Of a stretch of DNA of 51,331 bases, positions 24,008 through 32,891 are shown one piece after another; position 1 is the stretch's first letter; the number at the start of each line of letters is the position of its first letter. Below the pieces are notes generated by a model, which made no database searches, was not told the origin of the DNA, and saw nothing but the letters and a program-made list of their open reading frames with translations. The stretch covers positions 1 to 51,331 of the forward strand of contig NZ_PYWL01000020.1 in the NCBI RefSeq assembly GCF_003049525.1. Direction: 5' to 3'. The DNA is from Lysinibacillus fusiformis. GTDB lineage: Bacteria; Bacillota; Bacilli; Bacillales_A; Planococcaceae. The translations under genes were made by a program, and so were the position numbers.

Positions 24008-25036
24008 AGCGGCAATACTGCCTTTTGCTTTCCGTTTTATAATTAATTCGACTTCTTTAAACGTTACAAATTTACTTTGCTCTTCATCATATAGCTTATA
24101 ACGCAATGATTCTAAACTAGTTCGTAAAGTAATCGTTGTCGCCGTGTGTAATGGCGGCGTTTCATTATGAGCCTTTTCAAGATTATAGTTAGGTACACGA
24201 GGAGCCAAGTGATGGACATGATGGAAACCGATATTCCCTGTAACCCATTGTAAAATTTTCGGCAATTTGTAATATGAGCTACCTTCTACTGCAGCTTTCA
24301 CATAATCCCACTCTGAATCATGTTCAAAGTAAGAATCTTCATATGTGTGCTGAATATAAAATAACCAAATTCCTAAAGCACCCGCAATAAATAGTGTCAC
24401 ACCTTGGACTAATAAAAATGCTTGCCAGCCCATAAAGAAGATTAAAGCGGCACAAACTCCGGCAATGACAATATTCGTTAACATTGTGTTGGTACGTTCC
24501 TTTTGCTTTGCATCCTTACGATTAAAACGATTTAAAACAAGTACCATATATAAAGGTCCTAAACCAAACATTACAAATGGATTACGATAGAAGCGATACC
24601 ATAATCGTTGACCCTTTGAGGATTGCATATATTCTTCCACAGTCATCATATCAATATCACCGATACCACGCTTGTCTAAGTTTGAGCTTGTTGCATGGTG
24701 AATTGTATGCTCACGCTTCCATTTTTCATATGGGAATGACGTTAACACTCCAGTAAAAAATCCAACCCAGTCGTTTGCCTTTTTACTTTTGAAAAATGAC
24801 CCGTGTGTACAATCATGAAAGATAATAAAAGTTCTTACGACAAAACCAGCTGAAATAACGCTTAAACCAGCTGTTAGCCAAGGTGAAACATCAACTAACA
24901 AGTAACCTGCCACCCACAAAGCAAATAACGGTACAATGGTATTGATCATTTGAAAAACACTTTTACGCATATCTGATTTAGCAAAAGGCGCTACATCTTG
25001 GCGTAATTTTTTTGTTTTTTCTTTAATTGTTGCCAT
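24005..25036 (-). CDS. des: Membrane fatty acid desaturase
   Basis: 343 aa. Acyl-lipid desaturase that introduces a double bond into membrane phospholipid chains. Three histidine boxes bind the di-iron centre: HDCTHGSFF (about 79-87), HTIHHATSS (about 115-123) and HVHHLAPR (about 278-285). Four or more membrane segments lie between them. GAGGGAG is 6 nt before the ATG. The promoter region has TATACT (25085-25090, minus strand) without a good -35, as expected for a gene that needs DesR-phosphate. Forms the des-desK-desR locus as in B. subtilis. Confidence 0.95.
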   Translation of the reverse strand: MATIKEKTKKLRQDVAPFAKSDMRKSVFQMINTIVPLFALWVAGYLLVDVSPWLTAGLSVISAGFVVRTFIIFHDCTHGSFFKSKKANDWVGFFTGVLTSFPYEKWKREHTIHHATSSNLDKRGIGDIDMMTVEEYMQSSKGQRLWYRFYRNPFVMFGLGPLYMVLVLNRFNRKDAKQKERTNTMLTNIVIAGVCAALIFFMGWQAFLLVQGVTLFIAGALGIWLFYIQHTYEDSYFEHDSEWDYVKAAVEGSSYYKLPKILQWVTGNIGFHHVHHLAPRVPNYNLEKAHNETPPLHTATTITLRTSLESLRYKLYDEEQSKFVTFKEVELIIKRKAKGSIAA

Positions 25037-25116
25037 CTTTTACTCCCTCGTTTCCTTTTCCTTATGATCTCATCATAAAACAAGAGTATAAGTCAGCAAC
25101 AGACGCAAACATCACA

Positions 25117-25146
25117 AAAAGGATATGACATTTGTCATATCCTTTT
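25117..25146 (-). terminator. Palindromic terminator after the GNAT gene
   Basis: Two perfectly complementary 14-nt arms (AAAAGGATATGACA and TGTCATATCCTTTT) separated by TT. In the minus direction the stem is followed by TTTTTG-like sequence. It overlaps the GNAT stop codon. It lies about 40-65 nt upstream of the predicted des transcription start, so it could also be a protein-binding site. Confidence 0.75.
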
Positions 25147-25645
25147 ATGAATTGGGTCCAGTCAGATGCAGTTGATAGAACACAAGATCTAGCCATTGTT
25201 CAAATTTATAGCCTGCATTTTTAATGGTTCCTGCATATTCAAAGCCTAGTTTCTCATGTGCTTTAATACTACCAATATTTTCTCCATCTATACCAGCAAC
25301 CAATGTCTTTACCCCTTGTTCCTTCGCTTTCTCTATTAGCTTAAGCATAAGATTCGTTGCAATACCTTTTTGATAGTGGTCCTTATGTACATAAACGGAG
25401 TGCTCCATTGTATATTTATAACCCGGATAAGGACGGAATTGACTATAAGTTGCAAAGCCAGCGACCATCCCATTATCGTCATATACAAACAACGGATTTC
25501 CTAATGCTTGCTGGTCGCTAAACCATTTCTTTTTTTCATCTAAAGATTGAATTTCATATCGATAGACTGCTTTGCTCGTTAAAATAATATCATTATAAAT
25601 TTCTAACACCTCAGGTATATCTTTTTCTTCCATCAATCGAATCAT
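25145..25645 (-). CDS. GNAT acetyltransferase, phosphinothricin acetyltransferase-like
   Basis: 166 aa from ATG 25645 (a GTG three codons earlier at 25654 is also possible). The fold follows the Pat/Bar/YwnH pattern: IRLMEEKDIPEVLEIYNDII, ATYSQFRPYPGYKYTMEHSVYV, the acetyl-CoA loop HKDHYQKGIATNLML, and AGIDGENIGSIKAHEKLGFEYAGTIKNAGYKFEQWLDLVFYQ. Related enzymes acetylate amino acid analogues such as phosphinothricin, methionine sulfoximine or sulfone. The substrate is inferred. It is separate from metH, which has its own terminator. Confidence 0.88.
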   Translation of the reverse strand: MIRLMEEKDIPEVLEIYNDIILTSKAVYRYEIQSLDEKKKWFSDQQALGNPLFVYDDNGMVAGFATYSQFRPYPGYKYTMEHSVYVHKDHYQKGIATNLMLKLIEKAKEQGVKTLVAGIDGENIGSIKAHEKLGFEYAGTIKNAGYKFEQWLDLVFYQLHLTGPNS

Positions 25646-25696
25646 TTTCCTCACGTCCTTCCGAAATTATCCTTACCTTCAATAGCAAGAAAAGAA

Positions 25697-25730
25697 GATA
25701 TAGATAGGCAATCCATCCACTATCTATATC
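25697..25730 (-). terminator. Terminator after metH
   Basis: GATATAGATAG (25697-25707) and CTATCTATATC (25720-25730) pair perfectly. The minus-strand reading continues TTCTTTTCTT. It lies 16 nt past the metH stop. Confidence 0.8.
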
Positions 25731-25745
25731 CTCATATTTTACGCC

Positions 25746-28700
25746 TTATACATTGAAGTATCGAGCATCAGGATGAGCAAAAACAATCGCCGATACAGAT
25801 GCTTCTGGCTCCATCATAAAGCCTTCCGTTAAATGAACACCAATATCCTCAGGCTTTAATAAGCCAAACAATTTTTCTTGATCCTCTAAGTTTGGGCATG
25901 CTGGATAACCAAATGAAAAACGTTGCCCCTGGTACTTAGCCGCAAAACGATCGCGCATCGTGAAGTCTGTCACGTCTGAGAAACCCCATTGATCACGAAT
26001 TTCTTGATGCATGCGTTCAGCAAAGCCCTCTGCTAATTCTAGTGCCGTCGACTGCAAGGCATGACTTTCAAGAAATTTACCATCTTCTTTTAGTTGACGA
26101 GCTTTTGCCATAACTCCTTGCCCTGCTGTCACTACCATAAGTGCAACATAATCCATTTCTCCACTTTCTACCGTTCTTAAGAAATCAGCCAGGCATAAAA
26201 AAGGTTCGACCTGCTGACGTGGGAAAGTAAAACGTTCAATTTCTGTTTTGTTATCTGCTGGATCATAAATAATTACATCATCTCCATCTGCTTGGGCAGG
26301 GAAAAATTGATATAAACCTGAAGGCTTTAAAAGATCACTTTTTAAATAATCATCCACTAAATCTTTAAGCTCTGTTGCTCTAGGATCGCCAGCATCTAGT
26401 AATGGTTGAACTTGCCCTTTTAACCCCAGATGGTGCCCAAGCAATGTCCGCATATTCACATATGGATATAAATGTGAAACAGCATATTCTTTCTTTACAT
26501 GACGACGCAAATCAGCCGGTAAAAATACGGGTGCTTCCTTTACTGTACGAGCAGGTTTTATTGTAATCTCTTTGACAGGACGAGCTGCTCGTTTTTCATC
26601 TGCCTCTAAACGTTTTTGGCGAGATTCCGCTATTTCTGCTAAGAAATTTTCACGTGTCCCCTCACCCATTAATAAATTGGCCTGCTCTAATCCCTGCATC
26701 GCATCCTTTGCGTAAATAACAGGACCACCATATTCATCAGCAATTTTTGTTTCCGTAAAACGCCGGGAAAGTGCAGCTCCACCTACTAAAATTGGTACAT
26801 CAATTCCTGCCTCTTTGAAATCTTGGGCGGTAGTGACCATCTGCTGTGCTGATTTAACTAATAGACCTGATAACCCAATGAAATCTGGCTTTTCCTTGCG
26901 AATAGCTTCTATTAATTGAGCAGGCGTCACCTTAATACCTAAATCTACAACCTTAAAGCCATTGTTACTTAAAATAATATCAACAAGGTTTTTTCCAATA
27001 TCGTGCACATCACCTTTTACAGTAGCAAGCACCATTTTCCCCTTGCCTGCACTCTCCTCATTCTTCTCCATGTATTGCTCTAAATGGGCAACAGCAGCCT
27101 TCATCACTCCAGCAGATTGTAAAACCTCTGCTACGATCAATTGGTTATCATTAAATAAACGACCAACCTCAGCCATCCCATTCATTAAAGGCCCATTTAT
27201 AATATCAAGAGGTGACTCAAATATTTCTCGGGCAGCCTCTAAATCAGCAATAAGTCCTTCTTTGGTCCCCTCCAATATATAGTAGGCTAAGCGACCTTCT
27301 ACAGTTTTCGGAATATCTGCTTCAGTCTTTTCCTTCTTTTTATCACGATAAAAATCGGTAAATACTGCTAATGTTTCATCATTTGTATTAAATAACAAGT
27401 CATTGGCTAGTTTAATTTCCGCTTCTGGAATTGAGGCATACCGTTCTAGCTTTTCAGTATTGACAATGGCATAATCTAAACCAGCCTGTGTACAATGATA
27501 AAGATATACAGCATTGAGAACCTCGCGTCCAACCGGTGGTAAGCCAAACGAAATATTACTAACTCCAAGCACCGTTAATGCACGGGGCATTTTTTCTTTA
27601 ATGAGACGAATTCCTTCAATTGTTTCTAGTGCTGAGCCAATATATTGCTCATCTCCCGTTCCTACTGGGAACATTAATGGGTCAAAAATGATATCTTCAG
27701 GTTGCATTCCCCATTTTTCTGTGAGTAATTGATAGGAACGTTCAGCAATTTCAAGCTTCCGATGACGATCGACTGCCATCCCTGTTTCATCGATTGTTCC
27801 CACAACTAACGAGGCACCGTACTTTTTCACTAATGGCAATACGGCATCAAACCGTTCTTCACCATCTTCTAGATTAATAGAGTTAATGATGGCCTTCCCT
27901 TGCGAAAACTTTAGTGCCTCTTCAATAACCTTTTCGTCTGTGGAATCAATAACAAGTGGAACCTTAACTTTTTTCACGACCTCCTGCATAAAGCCACGGA
28001 TATCTGCTAATTCATCACGATCTGGGTTCGCCAAGCAAATATCTATGACATGTGCGCCATTTTTCACTTGCGCCCTTGCGATCTCTGCTGCTTCCTCAAA
28101 TTTCCCATCAATAATTAAGTTTTTGAATTTACGAGAACCAATAACATTTGTTCTTTCCCCAATAAATAACGGACGCATAGAATCATCGTATAGAAGTGGC
28201 TCGATACCTGATACTGCGTGACCATGCGTTTTTTCTGGTAGCTGACGAGGCTTTTCATCTTTTAAAATTTCACGTATAGCCGCAATATGTGCAGGAGTTG
28301 TACCACAGCATCCACCCACAATATTGAGCCAACCCTTTTCTGCAAATCCTTTTAATTTTTGCGATAAAGATTCTGGAGACTCATGATAACATCCTTCTTC
28401 ATCAGGTAAGCCTGCATTTGGATAACAGCTAATATACCCCGTTGACAGCTCTGCTAATGAGCGAATATGATCCGTCATAAATTCAGGTCCCGTCGCACAG
28501 TTTAAGCCCACCGATAATGGTTGAATATGCTCGATGGAAATATAAAAGGCATCAATGGTTTGCCCTGCAAGAGTAGTCCCCATAGGCTCAATTGTTCCAG
28601 AAATCATCACAGGTAATTCTTTACCAGTTACCTCGAAAGCACGAGTTACCCCAAGGGTACCTGCTTTCACATTTAACATATCCTGACTTGTCTCTAGCAA

Positions 28701-29177
28701 TAGCACATCTGCCCCTGCTTCAATCAATGCCTTTGCCTGCACAAAGAAATTTTCTTCTAATTCATCAAATGTAATGCCGCCTGTAACTGACAACGTCTTC
28801 GTTGTTGGACCCATTGCACCTGCAACAAAGCGGGGCCAGTCGGAAGTCGTATAATTGTCAACTGCTTGACGGGCAATTTCGACTGCACGTTTATTAATTT
28901 CTTCCGCTTTTGCACCTAGATTATATTCATTTAATACAAGAGGTGTTCCACCAAATGTATTTGTACAAATAATATCTGCCCCTGCCTCTAAGTACTTATG
29001 ATGAATTTTCTCAATGACATCAGGTCTAGTAAGCACTAAATTTTCATTACAGCCATCTAGGTCCTCTCCACCAAAATCATCTGCTGATAAGTTTTCATTT
29101 TGCAGCATGGTTCCCATTGCGCCATCTAGAATTAATATTCTTTTATCAAGTTGTTCTTCAATCATGTGCTTAGCCAT
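25746..29177 (-). CDS. metH: Cobalamin-dependent methionine synthase
   Basis: 1143 aa, full length for the family. Order of domains: homocysteine-binding barrel (1-310) with zinc ligands in GLNCATGP and GGCCGTTP; pterin-binding domain (about 340-600; FIGERTNVIGSRKF); cap and B12-binding domain with the cobalt ligand His in DVHDIGKNLVDIIL (about 722); and a C-terminal SAM-dependent reactivation domain (VNMRTLLGHHLGLKG, then FSFGYPACPNLEDQ). Methylates homocysteine from methyl-tetrahydrofolate. Overlaps yitJ by 8 nt in a SAM-riboswitch-controlled operon. B12 supply may come from the importer at 45298-47141. Confidence 0.97.
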   Translation of the reverse strand: MAKHMIEEQLDKRILILDGAMGTMLQNENLSADDFGGEDLDGCNENLVLTRPDVIEKIHHKYLEAGADIICTNTFGGTPLVLNEYNLGAKAEEINKRAVEIARQAVDNYTTSDWPRFVAGAMGPTTKTLSVTGGITFDELEENFFVQAKALIEAGADVLLLETSQDMLNVKAGTLGVTRAFEVTGKELPVMISGTIEPMGTTLAGQTIDAFYISIEHIQPLSVGLNCATGPEFMTDHIRSLAELSTGYISCYPNAGLPDEEGCYHESPESLSQKLKGFAEKGWLNIVGGCCGTTPAHIAAIREILKDEKPRQLPEKTHGHAVSGIEPLLYDDSMRPLFIGERTNVIGSRKFKNLIIDGKFEEAAEIARAQVKNGAHVIDICLANPDRDELADIRGFMQEVVKKVKVPLVIDSTDEKVIEEALKFSQGKAIINSINLEDGEERFDAVLPLVKKYGASLVVGTIDETGMAVDRHRKLEIAERSYQLLTEKWGMQPEDIIFDPLMFPVGTGDEQYIGSALETIEGIRLIKEKMPRALTVLGVSNISFGLPPVGREVLNAVYLYHCTQAGLDYAIVNTEKLERYASIPEAEIKLANDLLFNTNDETLAVFTDFYRDKKKEKTEADIPKTVEGRLAYYILEGTKEGLIADLEAAREIFESPLDIINGPLMNGMAEVGRLFNDNQLIVAEVLQSAGVMKAAVAHLEQYMEKNEESAGKGKMVLATVKGDVHDIGKNLVDIILSNNGFKVVDLGIKVTPAQLIEAIRKEKPDFIGLSGLLVKSAQQMVTTAQDFKEAGIDVPILVGGAALSRRFTETKIADEYGGPVIYAKDAMQGLEQANLLMGEGTRENFLAEIAESRQKRLEADEKRAARPVKEITIKPARTVKEAPVFLPADLRRHVKKEYAVSHLYPYVNMRTLLGHHLGLKGQVQPLLDAGDPRATELKDLVDDYLKSDLLKPSGLYQFFPAQADGDDVIIYDPADNKTEIERFTFPRQQVEPFLCLADFLRTVESGEMDYVALMVVTAGQGVMAKARQLKEDGKFLESHALQSTALELAEGFAERMHQEIRDQWGFSDVTDFTMRDRFAAKYQGQRFSFGYPACPNLEDQEKLFGLLKPEDIGVHLTEGFMMEPEASVSAIVFAHPDARYFNV

Positions 29178-31017
29178 TTATACTTACCCCTTTTTTCTGT
29201 TCATCCAATTGCTCTATATATTTCATTAATTCTAATGTCACATCGTAGCGTAAAAATGGTGTAATAAGGTAAATACCTTGGAAATATTGCGCAGCCACTT
29301 CTACTAATTCCTTGGCAATTGCAATCCCCTCAAGTGTAGCGCGTTCCTTATCTTCACCACATGCTTTCATCCTTGATAAAGCATCTTCAGATAATTTTAT
29401 GCCTGGCACCTCATGATGTAAAAACTCTGCACTTTTATAACTCGTAACGGGCATAATGCCAATATAAATCGGTGCTTGTAAATGCTTCGTTGCTTCATAT
29501 ATTTCTATAATTTTTTCCTTTGTATAAACAGGCTGTGAAATGAAATAGTCTGCTCCATGCTCAATCTTTTTTTCTAAGCGTGCCACAGCACGATCTAAAA
29601 CACGAACATTAGGGTTAAATGCAGCAGCCACAGAGAAGTTAGCCTTTTTCCGTAGTGGTTTCCCTGAGAAAGAAACCCCTTCATTTAATTGTTTAATTAA
29701 TTGGATAAGCTCCATCGAGGAGACATCATATACGCTAGTGGCACCAGGGAAATCTCCAACCTTCGTTGGGTCACCCGTAACAGCTAGCACATCATGAATT
29801 CCTAAGGCATTTAACCCCATTAAATGTGATTGAAGACCAATTAAATTACGATCTCGACAGGTAATATGTGTAAGGGGGCGCACGCCATTAGTACTTTTCA
29901 ATAACGCCCCCATTGCAATATTGCTAATACGTGGGGATGCCAATGAATTGTCTGCCATCATCACTACATCGGCACCTGCCTCATATAGTTGTTTGGCCCC
30001 TTCAAGAAATCCATCTATTTCTAAGTGTCTAGGTGTATCCAACTCTACGATGACCGAGCGTTCACGCTTTACTTTTTCATGAAGTGGTTCAAATTTAGCT
30101 GGCTCGGCATCACGAACAATTTCAATCTTTTCAGGCTTCGCATGCTTTTCACTAACTGGTGATAGCTCTTCTAAATACTTCTTTGCGGCTGCAATATGCT
30201 TTGGTGTCGTACCACAACAACCCCCAATTAAGCGAACACCCTGATCACGCAGTTCAACAGCAGCGCGACCAAAATAATCAGCCTCCGACTCATAAACAAC
30301 ACGCCCGTCCTCTAAATCTAATAGCGAAGCATTTGGATAGGCTGACATAAATGCCTTTGCCGGAAGTTCTACAGCCTCAAACGCTTGAATCGTATGATAT
30401 GGACCTAGACGGCAATTGACACCAACAATATCTGCACCAAGAATCTCTAACTCATGTAGCGCATTATTTAAAGACATACCATTTTGTAAAACACCAGGCT
30501 CATGCATAGATACTTGAGCAATTATCGGTATATTAGTTTTGGCGCGTAGCACGTTTAATGTTGCTGTTAATTCTTCAAAATCATAATAAGTTTCGAGTAA
30601 AAGGCCATCAGGATTTCCTGCAAGTAACACACTTGCCTGCTCTTCAACGGTCGCTAATATGTCATCTAATGTTGCATCGCTTTTACGAATGCCACGAATT
30701 CCACCAATTGTTCCTAAAACAAATTGACCGCCATCCGCTGCTGCTCGCTTAGCAATAGTAATAGCTGCTTCATTAAATTGTTGGACACTTGATTCTAGTC
30801 CATAGCGAGCTAATTTAATGGCATTGGCACCGTACGTATTCGTTTGAATAATATCAGCACCCGCTGCGATATATTCTCTATGAATCTTTTCAATTAATTC
30901 AGGTCTCTGAACATTCATTTCCTCATGACAATACTCCAATCCATAGCCATACAACACTGTGCCTATTGCACCGTCTGCCGTCAATACATGCGTTTTTAAT
31001 TTTTCAAGCAATCCCAT
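29170..31017 (-). CDS. yitJ: Bifunctional homocysteine S-methyltransferase / methylenetetrahydrofolate reductase
   Basis: 615 aa from ATG 31017 (AGAGAGG 8 nt upstream), close to B. subtilis YitJ at 612 aa. A longer in-frame start at 31113 lies inside the SAM riboswitch and is rejected. The N-terminal homocysteine methyltransferase domain (1-300) has VNCRLGPY and the zinc motif GGCCGTTPKH. The C-terminal MetF-like domain (about 330-600) has THITCRDRNLIGLQSHLMGL and AVTGDPTKVGDFPG. It provides methyl-tetrahydrofolate for MetH, which follows with an 8-nt overlap. Confidence 0.95.
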   Translation of the reverse strand: MGLLEKLKTHVLTADGAIGTVLYGYGLEYCHEEMNVQRPELIEKIHREYIAAGADIIQTNTYGANAIKLARYGLESSVQQFNEAAITIAKRAAADGGQFVLGTIGGIRGIRKSDATLDDILATVEEQASVLLAGNPDGLLLETYYDFEELTATLNVLRAKTNIPIIAQVSMHEPGVLQNGMSLNNALHELEILGADIVGVNCRLGPYHTIQAFEAVELPAKAFMSAYPNASLLDLEDGRVVYESEADYFGRAAVELRDQGVRLIGGCCGTTPKHIAAAKKYLEELSPVSEKHAKPEKIEIVRDAEPAKFEPLHEKVKRERSVIVELDTPRHLEIDGFLEGAKQLYEAGADVVMMADNSLASPRISNIAMGALLKSTNGVRPLTHITCRDRNLIGLQSHLMGLNALGIHDVLAVTGDPTKVGDFPGATSVYDVSSMELIQLIKQLNEGVSFSGKPLRKKANFSVAAAFNPNVRVLDRAVARLEKKIEHGADYFISQPVYTKEKIIEIYEATKHLQAPIYIGIMPVTSYKSAEFLHHEVPGIKLSEDALSRMKACGEDKERATLEGIAIAKELVEVAAQYFQGIYLITPFLRYDVTLELMKYIEQLDEQKKGVSING

Positions 31018-31051
31018 AAAACTAGCCTCTCTTCCTCTATTTCTGTATAAT

Positions 31052-31084
31052 AAAAAGCCTTCTTTTATATAAAAAGAAGGCTTT
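31052..31084 (-). terminator. SAM-controlled terminator in the yitJ leader
   Basis: Minus strand: AAAGCCTTCTTTTT / AAAAGAAGGCTTT stem with loop ATAT, then TTTATTAT. It stands between the SAM-I aptamer and the yitJ start. Confidence 0.9.
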
Positions 31085-31106
31085 AACGACTCATCATTAT
31101 TGTTCC

Positions 31107-31206
31107 TTCTCATCTTCGACTCAACGGTCTTCTGGATTTAGCACCTGACAAAAAGTTGGTTGCTGAAGCTTCAATGGGCCAGTCCCTCTGCTTCTCTTGA
31201 TAAGAA
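31107..31206 (-). promoter_or_regulatory. SAM-I riboswitch (S box)
   Basis: Minus strand: P1 TTCTTATC / GATGAGAA with AAGAG following; then AGAGGGACTGGCCC, GAAGCTTCAGCAACC, CAGGTGCTAAATCC and GATGAG. These are the conserved S-box elements, including the kink-turn and the SAM-binding GCAACC and GGTGCTAAATCC. High SAM should favour the terminator at 31052-31084 and switch off yitJ-metH. Confidence 0.97.
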
Positions 31207-31308
31207 TTATTAAGTATGAATTTTTTAAATAATTAAAAGAATCATATCGTTTACAGACGAATGAGTCAAGACTATTTCACATAACAAAGAAATTATTTGC
31301 TTAAAAAC

Positions 31309-32703
31309 TTAGAAATTGGATAGTTCTTCTGCAAGCTCTTCACCAATTTTTTTCCCATTTTGAATGCAAGCACCAATACCTACTCCAAAATAAGAGCAAC
31401 CCGCTATCGATAAATTCGGATAGTTTTCATTCAGCTCTAGTAGTAAGCCTTGTAGCGCTTCCCGGTGAGCTAAGTCATATTTAGGCATTTGATCAATCCA
31501 CTTTGTGACATTCACAACGGTTGGCTTTTCATCAATTCCTAGGCTTTTCCGAACATCTTCTAAAGCGACGGCTGCCAATTCGTCGTCAGTCATTTTACGT
31601 AACTGCTCATACGCCGGATTAATACTCTTATAGAATAGGCGAACAAGTAGTTGATTGTTTTTCGATGTATGCTTCCACTTGCGACTCGTCCAAGTTGCTG
31701 CATTACAAGTGACATCAGAATTATGCGATACAATATAGCCTGTTCCATCCGCAGGTAAGTTTGCATCAGGCACATCAAAGCCTAGATAAATAGTAATGGC
31801 TGATGCTGTAGTAAACTGATCAAAATAATGTGTTAAGGAGTCGTCCTGTAATATACTTTGAACCGCTTCATTCGGTAGCGCTAGAACAACATAATCTGCC
31901 TCAATGTATTGACCATTCGCTAATGAAATCGAATACTTGTTCCCCGTTTTTTGGACATGATTTGTGGCTACCCCTTTAATGATGTCTACCTCTGTTAATG
32001 TCTGTTCTAATCGCTCAATTAAAGAGGATAATCCATTTTGAAATGAAATAAATTTTTTATTAGCAGCTTTAACAAATTGCTCACGATTCGCATCAAAACC
32101 TTTTATGATACTTCCATAGTCATTTTTATAGTCAATTAAATACGGTAAAGTGGAGGCAATAGAAAGTTGGTGTAAATCACCAGAATAGACACCTGCTAAA
32201 ACAGGTGCAATTTGATTTTCCACAAGCTCTTCGCCAAGATAATAAGTTAAAAATTCCCCTATTGAGCTTTCTTTTGTAAAACCTGCATTGGGTAAAGTTA
32301 AATCTTTTAAAGCTTCTTGTTTGGCCTGGTCAGAGATAAGTGTGCTTTCCTCAAGTGATGCCACACTCATAGGTATACCGAAAGTAGAATCCGCTGGAAT
32401 GGCGTGCAGCTCGTTATTTGTATAAATATAGGATATACCTGTTTCGTTGTAAACGAGATGATCTTCAAAGTCTAGCTCCTGCACTAGCTCCATTACACCT
32501 TTATGGCGAGCTACGATTGAATCAGCACCAGTTTCCATAATAAAACCTTGTTCATAGGCCGAATATAGTTTGCCACCTAAATATGTATTTTTTTCTACGA
32601 GCACTAGCTGAACATCTAAATTTTTTTCCTTCACTTGGCGTTGCAGATAATGCATTGTGCATAAACCAGTAATACCGCCACCTAATACAACAACTGTTTT
32701 CAT
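31309..32703 (-). CDS. hemY: Coproporphyrinogen III / protoporphyrinogen oxidase
   Basis: 464 aa FAD enzyme of haem synthesis. The dinucleotide-binding start is TVVVLGGGITGLCTMHYLQ, followed by VLVEKNTYLGGKLYS and METGADSIVARHKGV. The C-terminal FAD motif is LSIAGCSYFGVGIGACIQNG. In Firmicutes the HemY/CgoX enzyme oxidises coproporphyrinogen III. It stands alone, away from hemE and hemH, which are not in the window. No clear terminator was seen between its stop and the SAM riboswitch. Confidence 0.92.
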   Translation of the reverse strand: MKTVVVLGGGITGLCTMHYLQRQVKEKNLDVQLVLVEKNTYLGGKLYSAYEQGFIMETGADSIVARHKGVMELVQELDFEDHLVYNETGISYIYTNNELHAIPADSTFGIPMSVASLEESTLISDQAKQEALKDLTLPNAGFTKESSIGEFLTYYLGEELVENQIAPVLAGVYSGDLHQLSIASTLPYLIDYKNDYGSIIKGFDANREQFVKAANKKFISFQNGLSSLIERLEQTLTEVDIIKGVATNHVQKTGNKYSISLANGQYIEADYVVLALPNEAVQSILQDDSLTHYFDQFTTASAITIYLGFDVPDANLPADGTGYIVSHNSDVTCNAATWTSRKWKHTSKNNQLLVRLFYKSINPAYEQLRKMTDDELAAVALEDVRKSLGIDEKPTVVNVTKWIDQMPKYDLAHREALQGLLLELNENYPNLSIAGCSYFGVGIGACIQNGKKIGEELAEELSNF

Positions 32704-32793
32704 AGTAAACCGCCCCTATTTTTAGTTCTGTCTACAGTATAAACTTATTTTCATTGAAAATTACGTTAAACCCTTTACAAATTTAGCAAAAAT

Positions 32794-32821
32794 AGAGCTA
32801 TCTCAACTGTGAGATAACTCT
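32794..32821 (-). terminator. Terminator after hemAT
   Basis: Stem AGAG-C-TATCTCA / TGAGATA-A-CTCT with a short loop; the minus-strand reading continues ATTTTTG. It lies about 70 nt past the hemAT stop. Confidence 0.75.
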
Positions 32822-32891
32822 AGCTCCAAGAATATGCTTCTAAACACACATTATAATGAGTACTATAGTGTTTAATATAGCTACTAGTGAT

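Noticed and set aside
31018..31113. In-frame upstream start giving yitJ a 32-residue N-terminal extension
   Set aside because: The extension lies inside the SAM riboswitch and its terminator; a good ribosome binding site marks ATG 31017.
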